Shown: piece by piece, positions 33,912 through 42,458 of the stretch
How the letters are laid out: every line of letters starts with the position of its first letter
Position numbering within the stretch: position 1 is the stretch's first letter
Assembly (NCBI GenBank): GCA_963821935.1
Contig: CAWGFM010000005.1
Span: 1,426,001 to 1,490,000, forward strand
DNA: 64,000 bases
Direction: 5' to 3'
Origin: JAOUEA01 sp963821935
GTDB lineage: Bacteria > Actinomycetota > UBA4738 > HRBIN12
Notes under the pieces: generated by a model
Database searches by the model: none
Told to the model about the DNA's origin: nothing
What the model saw: the letters and a program-made list of their open reading frames with translations, nothing else
Program-made: the position numbers and the translations under genes

Positions 33912-35323
33912 CGCCTGCCGCCACCGACACCGTCGTCTGTGACGCCTGCCCGATCCGATGCGTGATCAAGCCCGGACGCACCGGCGCGTGCGATCGCTAC
34001 GGCAACGTCGACGGCGTGCTCGCTCGCATGGACCCGCTGCTGGTGCTCGAGCGCACCCAGGAGCAGGGCGGCGCGCTGGTGCCGTTCGCCTCGCGCGTGG
34101 GCGACTGGGACGGGGAGGTGGTGCCCACCGCCGAGATCGTCCTCACCGGGGCCGGGTCGGGCACGACCTATCCCGACTACAAGCCGGCACCGTTCATCGT
34201 CTCCTCGACCATCGCGGGCGTCGACACCGTGACGGTCGTGACCGAGGCGATCTTCAGCTACTGCGGCGTGGACGTGAAGATCGACACCGACCGTCACGTG
34301 GGCGCCGAACGGCAGCTCGTGCGGGCGCGAGGCGAAGCCGTGGGCCACGTCACCACCGGCCAGTACGGGTCGCAGATGCTGTCACTGGGCGGCGTGAACC
34401 ACCTCACCGGCGGCTCGAAGCGAGAGGGCGTGGCGACCATGGAAACGCTCCTCGCGCTCTGCAGCGGCGAACCCGCCGAGCTCACGGTGGACGAGGGATC
34501 GGAGTTGCTCCTGCAAGCCGGCCAGCCGCCGGTGATCAACGGCGTCGTCGAGGAACGGATGCGCGTGGGCTGCGGGTCGGCCACGATCGGCATGTTCGCG
34601 CAGCAGTGGTACGAGCATGTCGACGAGGTGGTGGTGGTCGACGACCACATCACGGGCGTGCTCTCCGAGCACCAGGCCGGGCGCTACCTCGACATCCCGC
34701 GAACCGGTATCAAGATCAAGGGACGCCGCTCGACGCCCGGGCGGTACTTCAACGTCGCGAACCCCGGTACCGGGTGGGGCGGCACCGACATCGAGGACCC
34801 GCTCACGATCCTGGACGACTTCGACCCGAAGGTGTCGCGGCCGGGGCTCACGGTGCTCATGATCGGCACGACCGGCGAGCACCATGCGTACTTCGTGCTG
34901 GACGACGACCTACAGCCCGTGCCCGCCCCGCTTCCCAACGATCTGCGTCTGTCGGTCGAGCGCATCCGCGAGAACTGCGAACCGGCGCTGACGTCGGTGC
35001 TCTTCATGGCCGGGGCCGGCGGGTCGCTGCGCGCCGGGGCGACCGAGAACCCGGTGGCGCTGACCCGCTCGGTGAACCAGATGCTCACCCGGGTCACCTG
35101 TGGCGGCGCGCCCGTCTACGTCTGGCCCGGCGGAGGCATCACCTTCATGGTGGACGTCACGCTCGTCCCACCCGGCGGGTTCGGCTACGTACCGACCCCC
35201 GCGTTGGTGGCGCCGCTCGAGTTCACCATGCCTCGCGACGACTACGAAGCGCTGGGCGGCCACATGGACGCCATCGTCTCCATGGACGACGTGCTCGCCC
35301 GTCCGGATGTGCGGCGCCTGTGA
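33908..35323 (+). CDS. 6-hydroxynicotinate reductase-like protein
   Basis: 471 residues. The N-terminus has CDACPIRCVIKPGRTGACDR, a Cys cluster fit for an iron-sulfur centre, then a long body with SSTIAGVDTVTVVTEAIFSYCGVDVKID-type text, SLGGVNHLTGG and GTGWGGTDIEDP. I recognise the overall family as that of 6-hydroxynicotinate reductase (Hnr of Eubacterium barkeri), which reduces 6-hydroxynicotinate to 1,4,5,6-tetrahydro-6-oxonicotinate. The call is strengthened by the enamidase gene in the same operon. It overlaps both neighbours by four bases (ATGA and GTGA). Electron donor unknown. Confidence 0.75.
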   Translation: MTPAATDTVVCDACPIRCVIKPGRTGACDRYGNVDGVLARMDPLLVLERTQEQGGALVPFASRVGDWDGEVVPTAEIVLTGAGSGTTYPDYKPAPFIVSSTIAGVDTVTVVTEAIFSYCGVDVKIDTDRHVGAERQLVRARGEAVGHVTTGQYGSQMLSLGGVNHLTGGSKREGVATMETLLALCSGEPAELTVDEGSELLLQAGQPPVINGVVEERMRVGCGSATIGMFAQQWYEHVDEVVVVDDHITGVLSEHQAGRYLDIPRTGIKIKGRRSTPGRYFNVANPGTGWGGTDIEDPLTILDDFDPKVSRPGLTVLMIGTTGEHHAYFVLDDDLQPVPAPLPNDLRLSVERIRENCEPALTSVLFMAGAGGSLRAGATENPVALTRSVNQMLTRVTCGGAPVYVWPGGGITFMVDVTLVPPGGFGYVPTPALVAPLEFTMPRDDYEALGGHMDAIVSMDDVLARPDVRRL

Positions 35324-36186
35324 GCGGTCCCGTTGCCGCGACGACGCCCGACGGGTCGCGCCTGCACTTGCAGCACGGCCCCATCGATCTGATCATCGAG
35401 GCGTGGGGCGAGCCGGCCGATGTCGCGGCCGCCTACCGCCTGGCGTGGGAACGGTTCCAGCCGCTACTCGACGAGCTGGTCGAGGAGCTGCCGGCTCTGC
35501 GACGGCGGCTGAGGCCGGGGGACCGCAATCTTCGCGGTCCGGTCGCCAGACGGATGGCCTCGGCCGTGCGCCCGTTCGCGGCCGACCGGTTCATCACGCC
35601 GATGGCGGCGGTGGCCGGGGCCGTCGCCGACGAGATCTGCGAACACATGGTGACCTGCGGCGGTATCCCACGCGCCTACGTCAACGACGGAGGCGACATC
35701 GCGCTGTACCTGACGTCGGGCGAGAGGCTCGACGTGGGCCTGGTGCCCGTCCCCGACCGTCCCGCCCTGGTGGGCAAGACCACCATCCGAGCGGACGACG
35801 CCGTCCGAGGGGTCGCGACCAGCGGACGGCATGGCCGGAGCTACTCGCTCGGCATCGCCGACGCGGTGACCGTGCTGGCCGACTCGGCCGCCCGCGCCGA
35901 CGCCGCGGCCACGCTGATCGCCAACGCCGTCGACCTGCCGGGTCACCCATCGATCCGCCGGGTGCCCGCGCGCGACCTCGACCCCGATTCCGATCTCGGG
36001 GCGCGGCCGGTCACGACCGAGGTCGGCGCGCTCACCCGTGAGGAGATCGCGCACGCGCTCGAGTCCGGCGTCGAGGAAGCCGAGCGGATCCGCGCCGACG
36101 GTCTCATCGTCGCGGCGGTGTTGTGCCTCGATGATCAGGTCGCGACGGTCGCGACCCCCGTGCTAGCGTCGACCGTCGGGGGGTGA
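35320..36186 (+). CDS. UPF0280 family protein (ApbE-like fold)
   Basis: 288 residues from GTG 35320, which overlaps the previous stop. Features: QHGPIDLIIEAWGEP, FITPMAAVAGAVADEICEHM, YVNDGGDIALYL and GVATSGRHGRSYSLGIADAVTVLA. These belong to UPF0280, related to the flavin transferase ApbE; the NDGGDIA and TSGRHGRS stretches correspond to its metal and flavin region. In this operon it could modify or mature the reductase, but that is inference. It overlaps the next start by four bases. Confidence 0.75.
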   Translation: MSGPVAATTPDGSRLHLQHGPIDLIIEAWGEPADVAAAYRLAWERFQPLLDELVEELPALRRRLRPGDRNLRGPVARRMASAVRPFAADRFITPMAAVAGAVADEICEHMVTCGGIPRAYVNDGGDIALYLTSGERLDVGLVPVPDRPALVGKTTIRADDAVRGVATSGRHGRSYSLGIADAVTVLADSAARADAAATLIANAVDLPGHPSIRRVPARDLDPDSDLGARPVTTEVGALTREEIAHALESGVEEAERIRADGLIVAAVLCLDDQVATVATPVLASTVGG

Positions 36187-36767
36187 GCGACGGCGTGGAC
36201 ATCCGCAAGATCGTCACGACGGTCGAGGACGTGCGCAGCGAGGCCGGCCAGCCGGTCGACCCGCCCATCCGGCGCGTCGTCACGGCCGCCGTTCTGATCA
36301 ACCCGTTCGCCGGCCGATATGTCGAGGACCTCTCCGAGATGATCGACGACAGTGTTGAGCTCTCGGGCATGCTCTCCACTACGGCGGTCGCCCAGCTCGA
36401 CGGCCGCCCAGTCCACAGCTACGGCAAGGGCGGCATCGCCGGGACCAAAGGAGAGCTGGAGCACGTCGCTGCGTTCCTGCATCCCAAGTTCGGCAACCCG
36501 CTGCGCGACGCGTGCGACGGCGGCAAAGCAATCATCCCATCGGCCAAGAAGCGGGGCGGGCCGGGCGTCCCGCTCGACGTGCCGCTCCACTACAAGGACG
36601 CCGCATTCGTGCGGAGCCACTTCGACGCGATCGAGCTCCGGATCGTGGACGCGCCCGACGACGACGAGCTCGTGATCGCGGTGGCGGTCACCGACGGCGG
36701 CCGTCCGCTGCCTCGCGTCGGCGGCCTGCAGGTCGACGAGATCGTCGGCGAAGACGGCCTGCGGTGA
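36183..36767 (+). CDS. DUF1185 (amino acid synthesis family) protein
   Basis: 194 residues from GTG 36183. DIRKIVTTVEDVRSEAGQPV, VLINPFAGRYVEDLSEMIDD, SYGKGGIAGTKGELEHVAAF and KRGGPGVPLDVPLHYKDAA fit the DUF1185 family, a small fold named for amino acid synthesis without a proven reaction. Such genes occur next to ring-opening amidohydrolases. Here it lies between UPF0280 and the enamidase, so a role in a late step of heterocycle breakdown is possible. Seven bases separate it from the next gene. Confidence 0.75.
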   Translation: MSDGVDIRKIVTTVEDVRSEAGQPVDPPIRRVVTAAVLINPFAGRYVEDLSEMIDDSVELSGMLSTTAVAQLDGRPVHSYGKGGIAGTKGELEHVAAFLHPKFGNPLRDACDGGKAIIPSAKKRGGPGVPLDVPLHYKDAAFVRSHFDAIELRIVDAPDDDELVIAVAVTDGGRPLPRVGGLQVDEIVGEDGLR

Positions 36768-36774
36768 CGTCCCG

Positions 36775-37947
36775 GTGAGCGACGGCGCCGACCTGGTCAT
36801 CCGCAACATCGGCACCATCGTCACTGGTGACATCGAGGCGCCCATCGCCAAGGGCGACACCGTCGTCGTGCGCGACGGTGTGATCGCGTCCGTCGGCGAC
36901 ATCGGCGAGGTCGACCCGTCGGACATCCTGGCCGTGATCGACGCGGCCGGCGCGACCGTGACGCCCGGCCTGTGCGACGACCACGTGCACCCGGTGCTGG
37001 GCGACTTCACGCCTCGCCAGTCACAGCTCGGGTTCATCGATTCTTACCTGCACGGCGGCACGACCACGATGATCTCAGCGGGCGAGCCGCACACGCCCGG
37101 CCGCCCCACCGATCCCGCCGGCGTGAAGGCCCTGGCGATCCTGGCCCACGCGTCGTTCGCCAAGCTGCGCCCGTCGGGCGTCAAGGTGCACGCCGGCGCC
37201 GTCCTGCTGGAACCCGGGCTCACCGAATCGGACTTCGACGAGATGGCCGAGGCGGGCGTCGAGCTGGTCGGCGAGATCGGCATCTCCGGAGTCAAGGACG
37301 CCGACGTGGCGGCGGAGATGACGCGCTGGGCGCAGGCCCGCGGCATGCGCGTCATGGTCCACACGGGCGGCGCCTCCATCCCCGGCAGCGGCATCGTCGG
37401 CGCCGACTTCGTGGTCGCGGTGCGGCCGGACGTGGCGGCCCACGTCAACGGCGGCCCCACCGCCCTCCCGCTCGATCACGTGGAGCGCATCCTGGACGAG
37501 ACCACGGCGCGGGTCGAGATCGTGCACAACGGCAACGTCAAGGCGGCCGGCGAGGTCGCGGCGCTCGTGGCCCGCCGCGGCGAGCTCCACCGCCTGGTCA
37601 TCGGCACCGACAGCCCCGCTGGCAGCGGCGCCCAGCCACTCGGCATGCTGCGCGCGATCTCGTGGGTGGCGGCGCTCGGCGGCGTCGACCCCGCCGCGGC
37701 CGTCGCCGCCGCCACCGGCAACGTGGCCGCCGTGCATCGGCTCGAGACCGGGGTCGTCGCCGTGGGACGCGAGGCCGACCTGCTCGTCATGGACGCGCCG
37801 CTCGGCTCCCAGGCCGACGACGCGCTCGGCGCCCTCGCGATCGGCGACACCCCCGCCGTGGTGACCGCCATCATCGACGGCGTGCCCCGCTTCACCAAGA
37901 GCCGCAACACCCCGCCGCCCGTGCGACCCGTTTCGTTCTCGGGCTAG
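36775..37947 (+). CDS. ena: Enamidase (6-oxo-1,4,5,6-tetrahydronicotinate amidohydrolase)
   Basis: 390 residues from GTG 36775. An amidohydrolase-superfamily metalloenzyme: VIRNIGTIVTGDIEAPI, TPGLCDDHVHPVLGD (metal HxH), LHGGTTTMISAGEPHTPGRP, VKVHAGAVLLEPGLTE, MVHTGGASIPGS, HVNGGPTALPLD, VIGTDSPAGSG (metal Asp) and the ending TKSRNTPPP. These match enamidase of Eubacterium barkeri closely, including the NGGPTA and KSRNTPP signatures. The reaction opens the reduced ring to 2-formylglutarate and ammonia. It is the last gene of the coupled operon, followed by two hairpins. Confidence 0.88.
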   Translation: MSDGADLVIRNIGTIVTGDIEAPIAKGDTVVVRDGVIASVGDIGEVDPSDILAVIDAAGATVTPGLCDDHVHPVLGDFTPRQSQLGFIDSYLHGGTTTMISAGEPHTPGRPTDPAGVKALAILAHASFAKLRPSGVKVHAGAVLLEPGLTESDFDEMAEAGVELVGEIGISGVKDADVAAEMTRWAQARGMRVMVHTGGASIPGSGIVGADFVVAVRPDVAAHVNGGPTALPLDHVERILDETTARVEIVHNGNVKAAGEVAALVARRGELHRLVIGTDSPAGSGAQPLGMLRAISWVAALGGVDPAAAVAAATGNVAAVHRLETGVVAVGREADLLVMDAPLGSQADDALGALAIGDTPAVVTAIIDGVPRFTKSRNTPPPVRPVSFSG

Positions 37948-37983
37948 CGTTGGGGCACTCCAACTCCTAGGGCTTGTTCCACT

Positions 37984-38021
37984 ATCTGGAACTCAGTTCC
38001 AGATGCTGGGACAGCGTCCCA
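37984..38021. terminator. Palindrome and hairpin between convergent operons
   Basis: A 21-bp perfect palindrome (arms ATCTGGAACT and AGTTCCAGAT around C at 37994) is followed by TGGGAC-AGC-GTCCCA (38007-38021). Between convergent genes a two-way terminator is most likely. The alternating TTCCA and TGGAA blocks also recall IclR-type operators. Confidence 0.5.
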
Positions 38022-38059
38022 CCCATCCACACCCGACAGTCACGACCTCACGGAGCAGG

Positions 38060-38657
38060 TCACGTTCGAAGGAGCGTGACCCCCGCGGCAGCCATCTGCG
38101 CCAGCGCACGCTCGCCGTCACCGGACTCCAGGTCGACCGCTCGCACCGCATCGCCGATCAGGTGGACCGAGAACCCCTCCGCGAGCGCATCCAGCGCGGT
38201 CGCCAGCACGCAGTAGTCGGTGGCGAGCCCGGTGATCATCAGCGTCGTGATGCCGGCGTCGCGCAGGATCGCGGCCAGCTCCGTGGGCTCGGTCGCCTCG
38301 GTGGTGGGGTGGCGGGTCATGAACCCCGAGTAGCCGTCATGCCCGTCGACGCCCTTGCGCACCACTGGTCCGTCCACGACCAGATCGGGGTGGAACTCCG
38401 ACGCCCCACGTCTCGCCCACGCAATGGACCGGCCAGATGCCCCCGTCCTTGGCGAAGTGGGGCGTGTCCGGCGGGTGCCAGTCCTGCGTGTAGACGACCA
38501 GCGCACCTTGCCCCCGAGCATCGGCGATCTCGTCGTTGATGAGCGGCACGACCGCGTCGCCTCCGCTCACGGACAGGCTGCCCTCGGGATCGGCGAAATC
38601 GTTCTGCACGTCGACCACGATGAGCGCGGTCTGCGCGTCGTAGGAGATGCTGTCCAT
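38060..38657 (-). CDS. pncA: Nicotinamidase / isochorismatase-like cysteine hydrolase (frame change near 38405)
   Basis: About 198 residues. It has the catalytic Asp in IVVDVQNDFADPEG, metal ligands in DWHPPDTPHF, the Lys in VRKGVDGHDGYSGF and the nucleophile Cys in GLATDYCVLA. This is the nicotinamidase set. The frame changes at 38404-38407 (CCCC); removing one base gives HCVGETWASEFHPDLV, the usual spacing. It would convert nicotinamide to nicotinate, feeding either NAD salvage or the adjacent nicotinate operon. A TATCAT box (38668-38673) lies ten bases before the ATG, so the leader is only three or four bases. Confidence 0.85.
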
Positions 38658-38699
38658 GACCGGTCCGATGATAGTCACCGCGCTCGAGGGAGGAGCAGC

Positions 38700-39086
38700 A
38701 TGGACGTCGCGCCAGCCAAGGACGGAACGTTCGAACGAGGCGACGAGGGCCGCTTCACCGGCGAGGTGTGGTTGCGCTCGACCCTCGGTGACGACAACGG
38801 GACCACGATCGCCGTCGTGCACTTCGCCCCGGATGCCCGAACCCGGTGGCACCGGCACCCCAACGGTCAGTTCCTGTACGCGATCAGCGGCCGCGGCCGG
38901 GTCCGCACTCGCGACGAGGCCGGCCACCTCCTGGAACCCGGCGACGTGATCCACGTGGGCGCCGACGAGTGGCACTTCCACGGCGGCTCGCGCACGGCGC
39001 CGATGGTGCACGTCGCGGTGTCCGGCGGACCGGTGGAGTGGGGCGACGCCGTCACCGAGAAGGACTTCGACGAAGGGTTCGCGTAG
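38700..39086 (+). CDS. Small cupin protein
   Basis: 128 residues, one cupin barrel: FAPDARTRWHRHPNGQFLYAISGRGRV gives the metal-binding H-x-H and a later acidic or Gln ligand, and EPGDVIHVGADEWHFHGG gives the last His. The enzyme or binding role is not known. ATG 38700 follows a strong ribosome site (GAGGGAGGAGC). It is divergent from the nicotinamidase with only 42 bases between, so shared regulation is plausible. Confidence 0.85.
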   Translation: MDVAPAKDGTFERGDEGRFTGEVWLRSTLGDDNGTTIAVVHFAPDARTRWHRHPNGQFLYAISGRGRVRTRDEAGHLLEPGDVIHVGADEWHFHGGSRTAPMVHVAVSGGPVEWGDAVTEKDFDEGFA

Positions 39087-39152
39087 GCCACCCCAAGAAC
39101 GAGACGTTCGGCGGATGCGCAGGCCTCCGGAGGGCCCTACGTTGAGGTGTCC

Positions 39153-39320
39153 ATGGATGCATCAACACCCCAGCTGTCGGAGCCGCTTCGCGCGCCTGAT
39201 CCGCGCCGGGTCCTCTGCGCCATCTGTGAGCACACGGAGTTCGTTCACGGCGACCTCGATCGCAGATGCCTCTACTCGGAATGTGATTGCAGCGCGTTCA
39301 CACTGATCGCCGTGGCGTAG
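39153..39320 (+). CDS. Small zinc-ribbon-like protein
   Basis: 55 residues: MDASTPQLSEPLRAPDPRRV, then LCAICEHTEFVHGDLD and RRCLYSECDCSAFTLIAVA. The CxxC-H and C-x4-C-x-C groups make a compact metal-binding ribbon. TACGTT (39138-39143) lies nine bases before the ATG, and GAGGTG could serve as a ribosome site. The gene is shorter than usual cut-offs, but codon use and the Cys pattern support it. Function unknown. Nothing else is seen in 39087-39152 or 39321-39415. Confidence 0.55.
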   Translation: MDASTPQLSEPLRAPDPRRVLCAICEHTEFVHGDLDRRCLYSECDCSAFTLIAVA

Positions 39321-39415
39321 GCGTTCGCGGCAGAACCCAAGCCCTCGATGATTCGAGACAGAAGCGAAGTATCGGGTCGTGGCAGGGCGTGGCCCCGTCT
39401 GTGCACACTTGCCCG

Positions 39416-40764
39416 ATGGAGGTTCCCCAGCGGATCACCGTCCGCGGTGACGAGGCCGAACGACCCGACTCCGTCATGTGGTTCCCGGACGACGTTTCGA
39501 TCGACACCTGCCTGATCGCCGGGATGGCTTCACTCCTTCGCCGCATCGCGATCGACGTCTCGCCGCTCCGTGGATCCAGGGACTTCCGCCGGCTCTGGTC
39601 GGGACTCCTCCTGACCGGGGTCGGATACCACTTCACCGTCGTCGCCACGTTCATCCAGGTCTACGACCTCACCGGATCGACCACGGCCGTTGGCCTGGTC
39701 GGGCTCGTGGGCCTCGCAGGGATCGTCATCGGGATCGTGGGAGGCGGAACGTTCATCGACGCCATCGACCGCCGAACGACCCTGCTGTGGTCGCAGGTCG
39801 CCGCGGGTGCCGGAAGCGGGCTGCTCCTCATCGGTGCCATGCTCGACCGCCCTCCGCTGTGGTTGCTCTACGTGGCGGTCGCGCTGATCTCGGGTTTCTC
39901 GGCGATCGATTCCTCGGTCCGGAACGCGACCGTGCCACGGCTGGTCGGACGTGATCAGCTCCCGTCGGCATTGGCGTTGAACCAGGTCGTGATGAACGCC
40001 ACCGCGTTGCTGGGGCCGGCACTGGCTGGGGTCGTGATCGCCAGGTTCGGCCTCGTGGCGGCATACACGGTGGACGTCCTGAGCTACATCGTCATGTTCG
40101 CGATCGTGTGGACGATCCGGCCGGTGCCTCCGGAGGGCGCCGGACGGCCAAGACACCGGGTGGAGTGCGGTGAGGCAAGGGCTTCGCCTACCTGCGGGGT
40201 CGTCGGGTGCTCCAGGCGGCCTTCGGTGCGGATCTGGTCGCGATGATCTTCGGCATGCCGCGGGCACTATTCCCGCTCATCGCCTTCTCCCAGTTCGGCG
40301 AGGGTGCGACCGTCGTCGGGCTGCTGTTCGCGGCCCCGGCGGTCGGCGCGGTGCTCGGTGCGCTGACCGGCGGCTGGGTCCGCCGGGTGCACCACCAGGG
40401 CCTGGCCGTGCTCTGGGCGATCGTCGTCTGGGGCGCCAGCATCGCCGCCTTCGGTCTGGTGGGGGACCGGCTCGTGCTCGCCCTGGTGCTGCTGGCGGTC
40501 GCCGGCGGTGCAGACGTGATCTCGGCGATCTTCCGCGGAACGATCATCCAGCTCTCGGCGCCCGATCACCTCCGAGGTCGCCTGGCCAGCATCAACTACC
40601 TCGTGGTGGCGGGGGGACCCCGCTTGGGCGACCTCGAGGCCGGCGTGGTGGCAGCCCTGTTCTCGCCGACGGCCTCGATCGTGTCCGGTGGACTGTTGTG
40701 CATCGCCGGGGCGGCGCTCATCGGCTGGATGGTGCCATCGTTCCGAAGGTACGAAGCGTCGTGA
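39416..40764 (+). CDS. MFS transporter, EntS-like, disrupted near 40145-40180
   Basis: Twelve hydrophobic segments in two halves. The first half begins near RGSRDFRRLWSGLLLTGVGYHF and includes DRRTTLLWSQV and VGRDQLPSALALNQVV. The second begins LRGRRVLQAAFGADLVAMIFGMPRALFPLIAF and ends ASINYLVVAGGPRLG and RRYEAS. Such MFS_3 proteins export siderophores or drugs. Between the halves the frame shifts near 40145, and a TGA (around 40176) interrupts the linking helix. This is more than one simple slip, so the gene may be truly broken. The true start could be ATG 39524 (MASLLRR) rather than 39416. Confidence 0.7.
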
Positions 40765-40794
40765 CCGGTCGTGGTCATCCGCCGACGAGGCTCC

Positions 40795-41564
40795 TCAGTC
40801 GCGTGCCTTGCGTGTCCGTTCCTCCAGGAAGCGGTGCATCCGTTCCGAGCGATCCGGTGCGTGGAACGTGAGCGTGTACGCGAGCCGTTCCATCTCCGGG
40901 CTCGCCTGACCTCGCGCCGTCGCATCGAGCAGGATCTTCGAGATGCGAAGTGGCAGGCGTGGTTGCGCGATGAGTTCGTCCATCAGGGAGCGGGCTGTCT
41001 CCAGTGCCTGCCCCGGCTCGGCGATCCGATTGATGAGTCCATGCGCTGCTGGCCTCCTCGGCCGTTAGGAGCCGTCCGGTGAAGATCCACTCCTTGGCCA
41101 GGCCGATACCGACGTGCTGCAGCAGACGGAGGGTCCCTCCCGCTCCGGGCAGGATGCCGAGGCCGACCTCGGGGAAGCCCACGCGGGCCGACGGGTCGGC
41201 GACCCGAAGGTCGCAGGCGAGCGCGAGTTCCCACCCGCCCCCGAGGGCGTGGCCGTTCAGCGCCGCGACCGTGGGGAAGGGCAGCGCTTCGAGAGCCTGC
41301 AGGATGCCCTGCACGAGACCGTCGAGCGCGACGAAGGCGGGCCGATCGGCGAGTTCGCCGATGTCGGCGCCGGCTGCGAACGCCCGGTCGCCTGCCCCAG
41401 TGAGGATCATGCCCCTCACCGCCTGGTCCGCGCTGAGCAGATCGATCACGGATCGGAGCTCCAGCCAGGCGTCACGCGACATCGCGTTGCGCCGCTCGGG
41501 TCGGTCGATCGTGACGACGGCGACGCCTTCGGCGCGTCTCCGAGCGGATCGTCGCCTCAGGCAT
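40795..41564 (-). CDS. Enoyl-CoA hydratase/isomerase family protein (frame changes near 41540 and 41045)
   Basis: About 255 residues. VTIDRPERRNAMSRDAW, GDRAFAAGADIGEL (oxyanion loop), LNGHALGGGWELALACDLRVAD and FPEVGLGILPGAGGT are crotonase marks; the Glu used for hydration is in the last motif region. After the second break the C-terminus reads HGLINRIAEPGQALE and LDATARGQASPEMERLAY. Each break fits one surplus base. The ATG (41564) overlaps the stop of the dehydrogenase gene upstream (ATGCCTGA). In the operon it should hydrate an enoyl-CoA before the dehydrogenase step. The acyl group is unknown. Confidence 0.8.
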
Positions 41565-42426
41565 CGTTGGTGTGGTACTCGTACACGCCTCGACCGGTCT
41601 TGCGGCCGAGCCACCCCGCCTCCACGTACTGGACGAGCATCGGACATGGGCGGAAACGCTCACCGAGTGTCTCGTGGAGGTACCGCAGGACACTCAACCG
41701 GACATCCAGCCCGATCAGGTCACCCAGCTCGAACGGTCCCATCGGGAAGCCCAATCCGAGCTTCACCGCCTTGTCGATCTCCTCGGGCGAAGCCACGCCC
41801 TCCATGAACATGTACCAAGCCTCATTGCCGATCGTCGCGCTGAGCCGGCTCGTCGCGAACCCTGGCCGGTCGGCGACGACGATCGTTTCCTTGCCGAGTG
41901 CCTCACAGAAGCGGCGGGCTTGCTCGATCGTCTTCTGACCGGTCGTGAGTCCCGTGACCACCTCGACCAAGGGCATCCTGTCGGGTGGGTTGAAGAAGTG
42001 GAGACCGATCACCCGCTCACGCCGCTCGATCCAACTCGCCATCATCGTGATACTCAAGGCCGAGGTATTCGAAGCGAGGATCACACCCGGAGCGGTCAGC
42101 TCGTCGAGACGCTCGAACACCATCCGCTTGATCTCGGTGTCCTCAGGCACTGCCTCGATCGCAGTCCGACACCCGTCGACCGCCTCTTCGAGGGTGTCGA
42201 CGAAACTGATCCGCGCGAGGGTTGACTCCTTCTCCTCGCGGGTCACCACACCCCGGGCGAGCCCCTTGTCCAGCGTCCGTTCGATGCCGGACTTCGCGGC
42301 CCCCAGCGCCTCGCTGCTCTCATCGAACAAGCGCACGTCGAAGCCACATCGCGCGGCGACCTGGGCGATCCCGTGTCCCATCGTTCCCGCGCCGATGATG
42401 GCGACGGGCCAGTCAGCTGGTTTCAT
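41557..42426 (-). CDS. 3-hydroxyacyl-CoA dehydrogenase
   Basis: 289 residues. The NAD-binding GAGTMGHGIAQVAARCGFDV, FDESSEALGAAKSGIERTL, LASNTSALSIT, GLHFFNPPDRMPLVEVV (catalytic His) and a C-terminal domain with ELGDLIGLDV and KTGRGVYEY place it in the HbdA/PaaH family. It oxidises a 3-hydroxyacyl-CoA to 3-oxoacyl-CoA. It sits between the MarR-endonuclease V fusion gene (32 bases upstream) and the enoyl-CoA hydratase, with which it overlaps by eight bases. Confidence 0.94.
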   Translation of the reverse strand: MKPADWPVAIIGAGTMGHGIAQVAARCGFDVRLFDESSEALGAAKSGIERTLDKGLARGVVTREEKESTLARISFVDTLEEAVDGCRTAIEAVPEDTEIKRMVFERLDELTAPGVILASNTSALSITMMASWIERRERVIGLHFFNPPDRMPLVEVVTGLTTGQKTIEQARRFCEALGKETIVVADRPGFATSRLSATIGNEAWYMFMEGVASPEEIDKAVKLGLGFPMGPFELGDLIGLDVRLSVLRYLHETLGERFRPCPMLVQYVEAGWLGRKTGRGVYEYHTNDA

Positions 42427-42458
42427 GCCCAACACTCCGTCCTGATCTCGGCCATCCC

